From contig NZ_JAFMYV010000004.1 of the NCBI RefSeq assembly GCF_017353185.1, positions 124,001 to 188,000 on the forward strand: DNA of 64,000 nucleotides. The letters run 5' to 3'. Within the stretch, counting starts at the first letter, position 1. Each line of letters begins with the position of its first letter. This DNA is from Fibrella rubiginis (GTDB lineage: Bacteria; Bacteroidota; Bacteroidia; Cytophagales; Spirosomataceae). The translations under genes and the position numbers were made by a program. Under the pieces are notes generated by a model. That model had not been told where the DNA came from. It worked only from the letters and a program-made list of their open reading frames with translations, and did no database searches. Below, in pieces: positions 25,933 through 33,786 of this stretch.

Positions 25933-26865
25933 ATGATCGTCCATCGTGGTATCGATAGCCTGACACCCCTCCCCTACGCCGTTGTGACCAGCGGCACGTT
26001 CGATGGTGTGCATTTGGGCCATCAGAAAATTTTGCAACGTCTCAATGAAGTAGCCCGCAACCAGGCTGGTGGGCAATCGGTGGTGATGACCTATTGGCCC
26101 CACCCCCGAACGGTGGTGTCTAACGACAGTCAGGATTTACGCTTGCTATCTACGCTAGACGAGAAGATCGCGTTGCTCGAAGAGGCCGGTGTTGACCACC
26201 TCGTCGTCATTCCGTTCACGCGGTCATTTTCGCAGCTCACGTCGGAAGAGTTTATCCGCCAAATCCTGATCGACGCCCTGGGTACCAAAAAGCTGGTCAT
26301 TGGCTACGATCACCGTTTTGGCCGTGACCGCGAGGGGGGGTTCGACTATATTCAGGCGCATCAGGCCGAATACGGATTCGAAGTAGAAGAAATCCCCCGG
26401 CAGGATCTGGAGGCGGTGGCTATCAGTTCATCGAAGATCCGCACGGCACTGTCGGAGGGAAATATTGAGGCTGCCACTCGCTTTCTGGGCCGTGAATATT
26501 CCTTAACGGGCACCATTGTGAAAGGTCGCCAACTGGGCCGCACCATTGGTTTCCCTACGGCGAATATGCAGGTAGATGATGCCGTGAAGCTGATTCCGGC
26601 CAATGGCGTCTATGCCGTAGACGTAGAGCAGGGCGGGCAGACCTATGGCGGCATGCTCAACATCGGGTTTCGGCCTACCGTGGCGGGTGAACACCAGACC
26701 ATCGAAACATACGTGTTCGACTTCGACAAAGACATCTACGGCGAACACATGACATTACGTTTTCGGGCATTTTTACGTCCCGAACAAAAATTCAACGGAC
26801 TGCCCGCGCTGATGGAACAACTGCATCAGGACGAACAACAGGCAAGGGCGGTACTGAGCCTTTAA
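25933..26865 (+). CDS. ribF: Bifunctional riboflavin kinase / FAD synthetase
   Basis: A 310-residue enzyme. The N-terminal nucleotidyltransferase domain (1-180) has TSGTFDGVHLGH (19-30) with HLGH, FTRSFSQLTSEEF and ISSSKIR (164-170). The C-terminal flavokinase domain (185-305) has KGRQLGRTIGFPTAN (197-211) and GGMLNIGFRPT. It phosphorylates riboflavin to FMN and adenylylates FMN to FAD. The order uppP-truB-ribF is a conserved Bacteroidota block; here ribF is separated from truB by a long hairpin, so its level may differ. A strong terminator follows. Confidence 0.97.
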   Translation: MIVHRGIDSLTPLPYAVVTSGTFDGVHLGHQKILQRLNEVARNQAGGQSVVMTYWPHPRTVVSNDSQDLRLLSTLDEKIALLEEAGVDHLVVIPFTRSFSQLTSEEFIRQILIDALGTKKLVIGYDHRFGRDREGGFDYIQAHQAEYGFEVEEIPRQDLEAVAISSSKIRTALSEGNIEAATRFLGREYSLTGTIVKGRQLGRTIGFPTANMQVDDAVKLIPANGVYAVDVEQGGQTYGGMLNIGFRPTVAGEHQTIETYVFDFDKDIYGEHMTLRFRAFLRPEQKFNGLPALMEQLHQDEQQARAVLSL

Positions 26866-26881
26866 TACAGAGTATGGCCAT

Positions 26882-26924
26882 AGCAAAAAAGCCTCTTCCT
26901 GCGCAGGAAGAGGCTTTTTTTTGC
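26882..26924. terminator. Bidirectional terminator between ribF and msrA
   Basis: AGCAAAAAAGCCTCTTCCTGC and its complement meet at 26902/26903 with no spacer, flanked by A and T runs. It serves the convergent ribF and msrA transcripts. Confidence 0.93.
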
Positions 26925-26953
26925 TCGGCTATGGTCATGCTTAGCTAATACGA

Positions 26954-27592
26954 TTAGACATCCGGCTTCAGTTTGCCGGCCATCGCCTTACGCATCTTGG
27001 CTACTTTGGGTAGCGATACATGCTGAATATAATCCTGATTAGGATGCAGTTTGCAGTAGTTCTGGTGGTAGCCTTCGGCGGGATAAAAGACCGAGAACGG
27101 CACCACTTCTGTCACTACCGGGCCTGCATAATGCTTCGACGCGTTCACCGTTTTAATGGCCTGCTCAATAGCTGCTTTCTCGGCAGGCGTCCGGTAAAAT
27201 ACCATAGAACGGTAATCCCGACCTACATCTGGCCCTTGCCGGTTAGGCGTGGTGGGGTCATGTGCGGCGAAAAAGCCAACCAGCAGGTCGTTGTAGGAAA
27301 TCACTTTGGGGTCGTAATACACCTGAACCGCTTCAGCGTGACCGGTTTCGTCGGTGCCCACTTCGCGGTAGGTCGGGTTTTTCGTATGTCCACCCGAATA
27401 GCCGGAGACGACTTCCCGAACGCCCTTGAGTTGGTCAAAAGCTTCTTCCTGTGCCCAGAAACAGCCGCCGGCAAACGTGGCGACGGCCTCGCCGGGCTTT
27501 GGCGTGGGTAATTTGGCCGGTGCCATGTCCTGCGCCATCGCATAGCCGGTTAGCAGCGATAAACTCAGCGTAATAAACTGACTGATTTTCAT
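26954..27592 (-). CDS. msrA: Exported peptide-methionine (S)-S-oxide reductase MsrA
   Basis: A 212-residue MsrA with an N-terminal signal sequence (1-20, ending YAMA). The catalytic Cys44 is in GGCFWAQEEAF; the motifs GYSGGHTKNPTYREV and GHAEAVQV are intact. It reduces the S-epimer of methionine sulfoxide in proteins. The signal peptide places it in the periplasm, and no MsrB domain is fused. The two genes upstream on the same strand encode a YedY/MsrP-like molybdoenzyme and a cytochrome b, so the three together look like a periplasmic repair set. The gap to the molybdoenzyme gene is 86 bp. Confidence 0.95.
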   Translation of the reverse strand: MKISQFITLSLSLLTGYAMAQDMAPAKLPTPKPGEAVATFAGGCFWAQEEAFDQLKGVREVVSGYSGGHTKNPTYREVGTDETGHAEAVQVYYDPKVISYNDLLVGFFAAHDPTTPNRQGPDVGRDYRSMVFYRTPAEKAAIEQAIKTVNASKHYAGPVVTEVVPFSVFYPAEGYHQNYCKLHPNQDYIQHVSLPKVAKMRKAMAGKLKPDV

Positions 27593-27678
27593 GTGATGGA
27601 TGATCCGTGGTTATACTGGTTTATTAACAAATTTTGGTACTACTCCATTCCCTTGAAAGTGGGGGTCACACAATCAGC

Positions 27679-28479
27679 CTAAAGGCCCAGGTAATAGTCA
27701 TAACCCCGTTCGGCCCAATAATCGCGTGGGCGGTCGTCGGCGAAGGTGATCATGCTGATGCGTTTCATGTTTTTCACACCATATTTCACCGGAACGATCA
27801 ATCGCAACGGCGCACCATGGGGAGCGGTGAGTGCTTCGCCGTTCATTTCGTAGGCCAGTAGCGTTTGCGGATGCAGGGCGCTGGCTATATCGAGGCCCAC
27901 GTAGTAGCCTTTGTCGGGGGTTTCCATGCCCACGTGTTTAAAGAAATCAGCCTCACCGGTCGGTTGTTGCCCGGTACGGGTGCCTACCTGGTACTTCGCC
28001 ACCAGATCGGCCAGGCGGGCACCAGCCCAGTGCTGCACCTGACTCCAGCCTTCAACACACTTGAAGTCGAACACCAGGTCATATTTCGGCAGGGCTTTAA
28101 TCTCGTCCAGACTGAGCGTCAGCGCCTTACCCGGCTGGCTGATGGCCAGCTGCCAGGTGGCAGGGTCGAATTTGCCACCCAACCCGGCGGCGCCGTTGAC
28201 GCGTACCTGCTTGGCTGCTTCTGAAACGGCAAACGTGGGTGCGAGGTGCTGATTGCTGAAATAGGTGCTGGCTATAGTCTCATTGACATCCAGAATAGAC
28301 CGCAGGGCCGTTGGCACACCGCCTTCCAGGGGTTTGGCCGTCAGGGCTTTCCAGATGCCAACGGGCAACAGACTGGCCAGACCAAACCAGGCAAAAGCGT
28401 TCAGTGTACGGCGACGAATCTGCTGTTCAGTAGTGAGCTTTTCGCGCTCCGGCATGTGGGGTATTTGTTCCTTTTCCAT
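27679..28479 (-). CDS. YedY/MsrP-like molybdopterin oxidoreductase with Tat signal
   Basis: A 266-residue sulfite-oxidase-fold protein. The molybdenum-ligating Cys141 is in DFDFKCVEGWSQVQHWAG-like context (FKCVEGWS), followed by LLAYEMNGEALTAPHGAPLR and KNMKRI. The N-terminus has RRRTLNAF (22-29) before a hydrophobic segment, consistent with Tat export and a membrane anchor. YedY/MsrP reduces methionine sulfoxides or other S-/N-oxides in the periplasm using electrons from a membrane cytochrome. The ATG at 28479 is preferred over a TTG nine bases upstream. The cytochrome b gene ends 5 bp upstream, so the two are tightly coupled. Confidence 0.9.
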   Translation of the reverse strand: MEKEQIPHMPEREKLTTEQQIRRRTLNAFAWFGLASLLPVGIWKALTAKPLEGGVPTALRSILDVNETIASTYFSNQHLAPTFAVSEAAKQVRVNGAAGLGGKFDPATWQLAISQPGKALTLSLDEIKALPKYDLVFDFKCVEGWSQVQHWAGARLADLVAKYQVGTRTGQQPTGEADFFKHVGMETPDKGYYVGLDIASALHPQTLLAYEMNGEALTAPHGAPLRLIVPVKYGVKNMKRISMITFADDRPRDYWAERGYDYYLGL

Positions 28480-28484
28480 ATGTA

Positions 28485-29147
28485 TCAAGCCTGTTCATCA
28501 ACCACGTCGAAACCGGCAATCATGCTTCTGAAATTAGTCCAGCCCGCTTTTACGACTTGTGCTACGTGGATCACGAAAAACAAAACGTAGCCAATGGTGA
28601 GCGCAAAATGAATGAGCCGGGCTGTTTCGTAGCCGCCCATCAGTGTAGTGAGCCACCAGAACTGAGTAGGCTTGTATATAGCCAGCCCGGTAAGCAGTGA
28701 TCCCAGTCCCATCACGATGATGCTGGTGTAGGCGATGCGTTGCGCCGCATTGTATTTCTCAACGGGCAGTGGCTCTTTGCGGATACCGAGGTCATGCAAC
28801 ACCACCTGCCAGGCTTCGCGGACTGAGTTGCGCTTAGGCAGCAGGTATCGCCACTCGCCCGATATAAACGTGTAGACCACATACAGGATACCGTTGAGCG
28901 TGAAAAGCCACATCAGCGCAAAGTGCCACGACATGCCCTCGGCCAGCCGGAAGGGCACATTCAACGCTTTGAAAAAACCGCTGGGAAAGAACGTGACCAG
29001 CGTGTAGCCTGCCACCTGAATCTTGTAGGGATGGTAGGCCCAGTAAATCAGCAGGCCACTCCAGATCATGAGCGCCAGAACGGGGAAGTTCACCCAATGA
29101 AACCAGCGAATGGCCAGCGGATGCTTATTTTCGACAATCCGTTTCAT
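28485..29147 (-). CDS. Cytochrome b subunit (b561/Ni-Fe hydrogenase type)
   Basis: A 220-residue membrane protein with four to five helices. Probable haem-ligand His residues sit in RWFHWVNFPVL, MSWHFALMW and LIHFALTIGYVLFFVIHVAQV. The family (cytochrome b561/prokaryotic b-type, thiosulfate reductase-like) passes quinol electrons to a periplasmic partner. Here the partner is the molybdoenzyme encoded 5 bp downstream. It differs in family from E. coli MsrQ (YedZ), so this is a different electron route to a similar enzyme. A perfect 12-bp palindrome lies 26 bp upstream of the start. Confidence 0.88.
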   Translation of the reverse strand: MKRIVENKHPLAIRWFHWVNFPVLALMIWSGLLIYWAYHPYKIQVAGYTLVTFFPSGFFKALNVPFRLAEGMSWHFALMWLFTLNGILYVVYTFISGEWRYLLPKRNSVREAWQVVLHDLGIRKEPLPVEKYNAAQRIAYTSIIVMGLGSLLTGLAIYKPTQFWWLTTLMGGYETARLIHFALTIGYVLFFVIHVAQVVKAGWTNFRSMIAGFDVVDEQA

Positions 29148-29173
29148 GTGTTCTGCTATGGTCTAAACTAGTG

Positions 29174-29185
29174 TATGATATCATA
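29174..29185. promoter_or_regulatory. Palindromic operator candidate upstream of the cytochrome b gene
   Basis: TATGATATCATA is a perfect 12-bp palindrome, 26 bp upstream of the cytochrome b start, in an AT-rich stretch. It could bind a dimeric repressor; none is encoded nearby except HigA. Confidence 0.4.
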
Positions 29186-29201
29186 TACGTAAAATAGCGG
29201 G

Positions 29202-29233
29202 GTGGCAGGTTTGAGAAGATGAAAACCTGCCAC
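29202..29233. repeat. Small inverted repeat (11-bp arms)
   Basis: GTGGCAGGTTT (29202-29212) and AAACCTGCCAC (29223-29233) form a stable stem with a 10-nt loop in the spacer upstream of the cytochrome b gene. No flanking T-run. Confidence 0.6.
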
Positions 29234-29262
29234 TGCAAGCTATGAATCAGGCGGTTATAAAG

Positions 29263-29310
29263 AAAGGCTGAGCCTGAGTACCGGTCTGTTGGCACTCAAA
29301 CTCAGCCTTT
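29263..29310 (-). terminator. Probable terminator of higBA
   Basis: AAAGGCTGAGCCTGAGT (29263-29279) pairs with ACTCAAACTCAGCCTTT (29294-29310), allowing G-U pairs, and on the minus strand is followed by CTTTATAA. It lies downstream of the antitoxin gene. Confidence 0.65.
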
Positions 29311-29438
29311 ATTACGCACTACCGTTACTAGTAAGTTGAGTCCAGCCTTCAGCCAGGGTTGATTCGCGCACAACTCATGAGAACGCGCAGCAACGTTAGG
29401 TCTGCGGCGGAGCACCGCTTAAACGTTGACCGTTGAAC

Positions 29439-29798
29439 TCAGATTGACAATAAAACTGCCGGAGGAATATTGAGGTGTTTGCTTATATCACGAACCATTT
29501 TCAGCGTTAGTCCCCGCTTACCATTCAGCACTTCAGACACCCGATTCTTTCCCCCAAAATACGGGGCCACGTCCTGCTGGCTCAATCCCCTTTCTTCCAT
29601 CTGGTATTTAATCGCTTCCACCGGCGATAGAGGCAAGATGGGGTGATGCTTGTTCTCGTAATCGTCTATGAGTAAGACAAGGACCTCTTTCAGATCACCT
29701 TCGGGGGTATGCATTTTAGCCTCCCACACTTTATCTAACTCAACTAATGCCTCGTCATATTCGGCTTCTGTCCTGATTGGTTTCTGAATAGTTATCAT
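29439..29798 (-). CDS. HigA-family antitoxin
   Basis: A 119-residue protein. The N-terminal half (IRTEAEYDEALVELDKVWEAK) is the HigA-type dimerisation/toxin-binding part, and the C-terminal half (about 63-117) is a Xre-type HTH (MEERGLSQQDVAPYFGGKNRVSEVLNGKRGLTLKMV). It would neutralise the HigB toxin encoded 19 bp upstream and repress the operon. Toxin-first order is the normal arrangement for higBA. The pair has noticeably lower GC than the flanking genes by eye, consistent with mobility. Confidence 0.92.
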   Translation of the reverse strand: MITIQKPIRTEAEYDEALVELDKVWEAKMHTPEGDLKEVLVLLIDDYENKHHPILPLSPVEAIKYQMEERGLSQQDVAPYFGGKNRVSEVLNGKRGLTLKMVRDISKHLNIPPAVLLSI

Positions 29799-29817
29799 AA
29801 GTTGACTGTTTTAACGT

Positions 29818-30093
29818 CTACCTTATCATAGCTTTATGAGTGCCGACAAATTTTACCCAACAAACCTGGAATTCATAGTCAATAGCAGCCACCAACCGAT
29901 ACTTGTTGCCCGCAATGTTGAACACAATTCGACCATTGCCCACCGTGTCAGCACCATTGAATGCACTAATGACCTCGTTTGGCGTATGCCAGTTTTGCTT
30001 ACTAATCTGTTCGAACCAATGCCGCAGACCTGCTTCTGCATCTGGATGATTCTCCCAAAACTCACGCAAGGTACGTTTCGCAATAATTCTCAT
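29818..30093 (-). CDS. HigB-family mRNA interferase toxin
   Basis: A 91-residue RelE-fold protein of the HigB type: MRIIAKRTLREFWENHPDAE at the N-terminus, WHTPNEVISAFNGADTVGNGRIVFNI in the middle and YRLVAAIDY...KFVGTHKAM at the end. HigB toxins cut mRNA on the ribosome. The conserved C-terminal His and basic residues (GTHKAMIR) are present, so it looks functional. It precedes its antitoxin. A perfect hairpin (30104-30150) separates it from the upstream phosphorylase gene on the same strand. Confidence 0.92.
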   Translation of the reverse strand: MRIIAKRTLREFWENHPDAEAGLRHWFEQISKQNWHTPNEVISAFNGADTVGNGRIVFNIAGNKYRLVAAIDYEFQVCWVKFVGTHKAMIR

Positions 30094-30103
30094 CTATAAA
30101 CCA

Positions 30104-30150
30104 TTTTAGCCTCGCAAAGTTCCCATCATGGGAACTTTGCGAGGCTAAAA
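30104..30150. terminator. 23-bp perfect palindrome between phosphorylase and higB
   Basis: Arms 30104-30126 and 30128-30150 are exact complements with a single central base. TTTTAGCC/GGCTAAAA ends give T-runs on both strands, so it can terminate the phosphorylase transcript before higB. Confidence 0.85.
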
Positions 30151-30163
30151 CAAGCAATTTTAC

Positions 30164-31822
30164 TCAAGCATACACGCGCTCGTAATACTCCCGTGCCATA
30201 CGGTCGGCGGTGAAGAAGGCCAGCACGTCGGTCATGCTGTTAATAACGGTGCCCTGCCATTCGGTAGGCTGGTCGTAGTACATGGGCAGAATGTGCTGCT
30301 CCAGCAGGTCGAACAGGTGGTTGCAGTCGGCGGCGTCGCGCACGTCGGCGGTGGCTTGCGGGTCGGCTTCGGGCACGATGAAGCTGTTCACGTTCGGCTT
30401 GGCAAACTCGCAAATCCAGCCGTCGTTGGTCGACAGGTTGATAGCCCCGTTCATGGCGGCCGTCATGCCGCTTGTGCCCGATGCTTCGCGCGGCACAATG
30501 GGCGTGTTGAGCCAGACGTCGGCCCCATCTTTCAGCACCTTCGACAACCCCAGTTCGTAACCCGTCAGCACGGCCATGTTCGGGTGTAGGTGGCTCCGGT
30601 AGAACAGCCTGTTGAACAACTGCTTTGCCCCTTCATCAAACGGATACGGCTTTCCGGCCCAGACAAGCTGCACGGGATATTTGGCATTGGTCAGCAGTTG
30701 CGTGAACCGCGCCTCGTTATACAGCAGTAAATCGGGACGTTTGTAGGCGGCAAAACGGCGTGCCCACACCAGCGTTAACACATTGGGATCGAACAGTTTA
30801 CCCGCCTGATCGGCCACTACGCTGAGCAACGGCTGTTTCATTGCCCGTTTCCGCGCTGATAACGCCGTACCCTCTTTCTGCCTGTAGGCATCGGCCAGTT
30901 GTTCATCGGCCCAGTAGCGGTAGTTCTGCGCATTGGTCACGTGCGTAATCTCGCAGATGCCAGGGTAGTGCCCCCACATCTTCCGGGCCACTTCGCCATG
31001 CAGTTTCGAAACCCCATTGGCTCGCCGCGCCATCCGCAACGCCGCCAGCGAATGATTGAACACATCTTCCTGGATGCCCGTCAACTGCTGCACATCGGCC
31101 AGCGACAATCCGCCAAAAAAGCCCAGGTTATCCAGAAAATGAATGTTGTGTTTTTCATTACCGGCCTCTTCAGGTGTATGCGTGGTAAAGATCAACCGCT
31201 CACGCAGCGCCTCTTTTGATCCCAGTTTTTGGTACAGATGAAACGCTGCCGACACGCCATGAGCCTCGTTGAGGTGGTATACTTGCGGCTGGTAATCGAT
31301 TTCATCGAGGAACTTGGCCCCACCCAGGCCCAGCACCATACACTGGGCCACCTTCAGCGTGGGATCGTTGTCGTAGAGCCGGTATGAAATGGTACGGGCC
31401 TGTTCGTCATTACCATCCACGTCGGTGGTTAGAAAGAACATGGGCACCGTGTTAAAGTGCCTGGGATCAAGATAATACGCTTTCACCCAGATGGGCCGGT
31501 TAAACACGTTGATCGTAAACCGGGCGCCGGTATCCTGCAAAAACGAGTACATCTTTTCGCGGAAAAGCACACCCATCGAGTTGTCGGGCAGGCGCACCTG
31601 ATCGTAGTATCCCTGCTTCCAGAGCATGCCGATACCAATCAGGTTCTGCTTCAGGTCAAACGCGCTTTTCATGTGCGAGCCGGCCAAAAAGCCAAGTCCA
31701 CCAGAATAGGTTTTCAGGGCCTGGTCAACGGCAAATTCCATGGAGAAGTAAGCCACAGACTTACTAAAAGCAGGATCAAAAGCGTAGGGATGCCGGAACG
31801 CGGCGGGTAATTGTGATGACAT
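30164..31822 (-). CDS. Alpha-glucan phosphorylase-like protein (GT35) lacking the PLP lysine
   Basis: A 552-residue member of the short alpha-glucan phosphorylase group. Family landmarks: AYFSMEFAVDQALKTYSGGLG, VYHLNEAHGVSAAF, THTPEEAGNEKHN, RRFAAYKRPDLLL and PREASGTSGM. In active GT35 phosphorylases the last motif continues with the lysine that binds pyridoxal phosphate (GMK or NMK). Here the codon at 30461-30463 reads Thr454 (ACG on the coding strand). The GDH of the N-terminal motif is GSH. Either the gene is inactive as a phosphorylase or this subgroup has another activity. A TATATTTG promoter box precedes it. Confidence 0.8.
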   Translation of the reverse strand: MSSQLPAAFRHPYAFDPAFSKSVAYFSMEFAVDQALKTYSGGLGFLAGSHMKSAFDLKQNLIGIGMLWKQGYYDQVRLPDNSMGVLFREKMYSFLQDTGARFTINVFNRPIWVKAYYLDPRHFNTVPMFFLTTDVDGNDEQARTISYRLYDNDPTLKVAQCMVLGLGGAKFLDEIDYQPQVYHLNEAHGVSAAFHLYQKLGSKEALRERLIFTTHTPEEAGNEKHNIHFLDNLGFFGGLSLADVQQLTGIQEDVFNHSLAALRMARRANGVSKLHGEVARKMWGHYPGICEITHVTNAQNYRYWADEQLADAYRQKEGTALSARKRAMKQPLLSVVADQAGKLFDPNVLTLVWARRFAAYKRPDLLLYNEARFTQLLTNAKYPVQLVWAGKPYPFDEGAKQLFNRLFYRSHLHPNMAVLTGYELGLSKVLKDGADVWLNTPIVPREASGTSGMTAAMNGAINLSTNDGWICEFAKPNVNSFIVPEADPQATADVRDAADCNHLFDLLEQHILPMYYDQPTEWQGTVINSMTDVLAFFTADRMAREYYERVYA

Positions 31823-31851
31823 AAGGCTAGTACATGAACGGTAGTTAAGCT

Positions 31852-31859
31852 CAAATATA
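31852..31859 (-). promoter_or_regulatory. Promoter box of the phosphorylase gene
   Basis: TATATTTG on the minus strand, about 30 nt before the ATG at 31822 and directly after the terminator of the upstream SDR gene. Perfect match to TAnnTTTG; no TTG at the usual distance. Confidence 0.55.
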
Positions 31860-31860
31860 G

Positions 31861-31896
31861 AAAAAGCCCCAACGCATCACTGCGTTGGGGCTTTGG
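31861..31896 (-). terminator. Terminator of the SDR gene
   Basis: AAAGCCCCAACGCA (31863-31876) pairs with TGCGTTGGGGCTTT (31881-31894), followed on the minus strand by TTTTTC. Its T-run abuts the next promoter box. Confidence 0.92.
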
Positions 31897-31902
31897 GCGA
31901 TA

Positions 31903-32847
31903 CTACTCAGCCAGTGCCGCCTGTCGGTGTCTCGTTGCCAGGAAAATTCCTGAAACAGCCACGGCGGCCAGCCCAAGCCCAACGGCCCAGATGGTTGGGC
32001 GTTGCTCCCTTACTTTTTGGGCAATTTCATGTTTTGGCGTCAGCGTATACCGCATCATACCAGCCATTGTTTCCTGCGGAGCTACGTAAGCCATAACCTC
32101 GTAGGCCTTGTTAACCAGCCCACCCGGCACCACCTTAGGTTTACCACTCATCAGGGCTTCATAACCATCTTTAGCTACCATCACGGGGTCGTCTACCATA
32201 TCGGTGGCCACCACGTCGGCCGCACCGGCTTTATTAAAAAAGTCGGTGTCGGTAGCATTAGGCATGAGCGCCGTAACGGTCACGTTGGTGCCTTTCAATT
32301 CGTTAACCAGCGACTGCGTCAGGCTGTTGACGTAGGCTTTGGTGGCCGCATAAACAGCCATCAACGGAAACGGCGTGATGGATACCAACGAGGCCAGGTT
32401 CAGCACTCTTCCCTCATTTCGGGCCACCATGTCGCGCAGATAAAGCTTTGTCAATAAGGTAGTTGTGAGGACGTTAAGGTTCACCATCGACTTTTCGGCC
32501 TCCCAATCGGTTTCGGTGGCGAACTTACCATGCAGCCCCACACCGGCATCGTTTACGAGCACATCCACGGTGATGCCTTTCGCCTGTACCTGCTCATATA
32601 CGTCCCGGGCGGCATCTTCTTCCGACAGGTCTTTTTCAATGACCGTTACCTGCTCCGTGCCATAGTTGAGTTCAAACACCTCGGCCAGCCGGTGCAAGGT
32701 CTCTACGCTCCGCGCCACCAACACCAGGTTGTAGCCATCCTGCGCAAACAGTTTAGCTAATTCCTGCCCAATACCACTCGACGCCCCCGTAATGAGGGCC
32801 GTTTTTCCTGTACCTTTTCTGTTTTCCATAAGCGAGATGTTTGACAT
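31903..32847 (-). CDS. Membrane-tethered short-chain dehydrogenase/reductase
   Basis: A 314-residue SDR with TGASSGIG (20-27), a variant VNDAG in place of NNAG (98-102), catalytic Ser153 in NLASLVS and Tyr166-x3-Lys170 in YAATK. Unlike most SDRs it has a C-terminal extension (about 250-314) with a hydrophobic helix near 283-303 (WAVGLGLAAVAVSGIFLA), so it may be attached to the membrane. NADP use is suggested by ARSVE after the second strand. Substrate is unknown; membrane-linked SDRs of this kind often act on lipids or quinone-like molecules. Confidence 0.87.
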   Translation of the reverse strand: MSNISLMENRKGTGKTALITGASSGIGQELAKLFAQDGYNLVLVARSVETLHRLAEVFELNYGTEQVTVIEKDLSEEDAARDVYEQVQAKGITVDVLVNDAGVGLHGKFATETDWEAEKSMVNLNVLTTTLLTKLYLRDMVARNEGRVLNLASLVSITPFPLMAVYAATKAYVNSLTQSLVNELKGTNVTVTALMPNATDTDFFNKAGAADVVATDMVDDPVMVAKDGYEALMSGKPKVVPGGLVNKAYEVMAYVAPQETMAGMMRYTLTPKHEIAQKVREQRPTIWAVGLGLAAVAVSGIFLATRHRQAALAE

Positions 32848-32910
32848 CAGACGTTGGATTTTAGACGTGGGTCATTGTGTTTGGTCCAATATCCAGCGTC
32901 TAAAATCTCC
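32843..32910. repeat. Intergenic hairpin, heptamer family (short arms)
   Basis: GATTTTAGACG (32857-32867) pairs with its complement at 32897-32907; partly paired GTTGGAT/ATCCAGC words flank it. Units such as ATCAGAC, GTTGGAT and TTTAGAC show the 7-bp step. It separates the SDR gene from the barrel-protein gene. Confidence 0.7.
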
Positions 32911-32916
32911 TGTCTT

Positions 32917-33705
32917 TTACCGATTTGGCCGACCGAAGAAATAGTTGACACCAAAGCGGAATCGTCCACCCTTGTTGCGACCGGCCAGCGGGTCAGACTG
33001 GTCATAATAGTTATTTTCCAGGGCCAACTCAGCACCGAAGTTGGGCCGTACCCAAAACATGGTGCCGATTTCGAGATTCACGCTGTTGTAACGGGCTTTT
33101 TGGTCGGCTCCGATATTGCTTGAGTATTCACGCCCGATGTTGTAGCCAAATCCGCCAAAGCCACTGATGCGAGTACGGAAGGGATAGTAGCGCAGAAAAA
33201 CACCCGTCTGATTTGCGTGGTAGCTGGTGCTGAGCCGCCGGTCGAAGCCAAGGCGGATACCACCCATCAGGCCCGGCTGAAAGAAATAGCCAACCTGTGG
33301 ACGAAGAGACAGGTAGGTACCGCTTCCTGCGCCCGTGCCAACGCCAAGGTTAATACTAGCCATGTAGCTACCCTTGTCGAACCAGGCCAGCGCGTTGCGC
33401 TGCTGATAGGAGCGGCTCACTTCATATTCTTCCTGTACTTTCTCTTTGGCTTTGTCGGCCGCCTGATTTACGTCCTGCTTCACCTCGCCCGCTTTCTCTT
33501 TCACATCCTGCTTAATCTCGCGGGATTTCTCTTTTACCTCCTGCTTCACTTCGTTCGCCTTTTCCCGCACGTTTTCTTTTGTTCGCTCATTAATCAGCGG
33601 ACGGGTGGTGTCGGCGGGTGACGTGGAGGAGGGTGTGGTGTTTTGGGCAACAGCCGTTGCCGAACAGGCTGCTACGAAAGCAGCAGTGTAGATTATCTTT
33701 TTCAT
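32917..33705 (-). CDS. Exported protein: LEA-like 11-mer coiled coil plus outer-membrane beta-barrel domain
   Basis: A 262-residue protein with a signal peptide (1-20, ending TAVA). Residues 47-90 are four consecutive 11-residue units with the pattern xEKAxEVKQDV, as in LEA/YtxH-type amphipathic helices. Residues about 100-262 look like an outer-membrane barrel (alternating hydrophobic strands, SINLGVGTGAGSGTYLSLRPQVGYFF, final FGVNYFFGRPNR ending in aromatic-rich strand). The helix may span the periplasm toward peptidoglycan, or protect the envelope under desiccation; both are inference. No named family is recognised. Confidence 0.75.
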   Translation of the reverse strand: MKKIIYTAAFVAACSATAVAQNTTPSSTSPADTTRPLINERTKENVREKANEVKQEVKEKSREIKQDVKEKAGEVKQDVNQAADKAKEKVQEEYEVSRSYQQRNALAWFDKGSYMASINLGVGTGAGSGTYLSLRPQVGYFFQPGLMGGIRLGFDRRLSTSYHANQTGVFLRYYPFRTRISGFGGFGYNIGREYSSNIGADQKARYNSVNLEIGTMFWVRPNFGAELALENNYYDQSDPLAGRNKGGRFRFGVNYFFGRPNR

Positions 33706-33786
33706 CGTTGAGTTGGACTATACTAAACTTCCCTATTAACCGTATAGAGTACGTTTAGTTTGGCGTGAAGGAAGGATGAGAAATGC

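Noticed and set aside
28480..28488. TTG start for the YedY-like protein, overlapping the cytochrome b stop
   Set aside because: An ATG nine bases later gives a normal N-terminus; the TTG only adds three residues.
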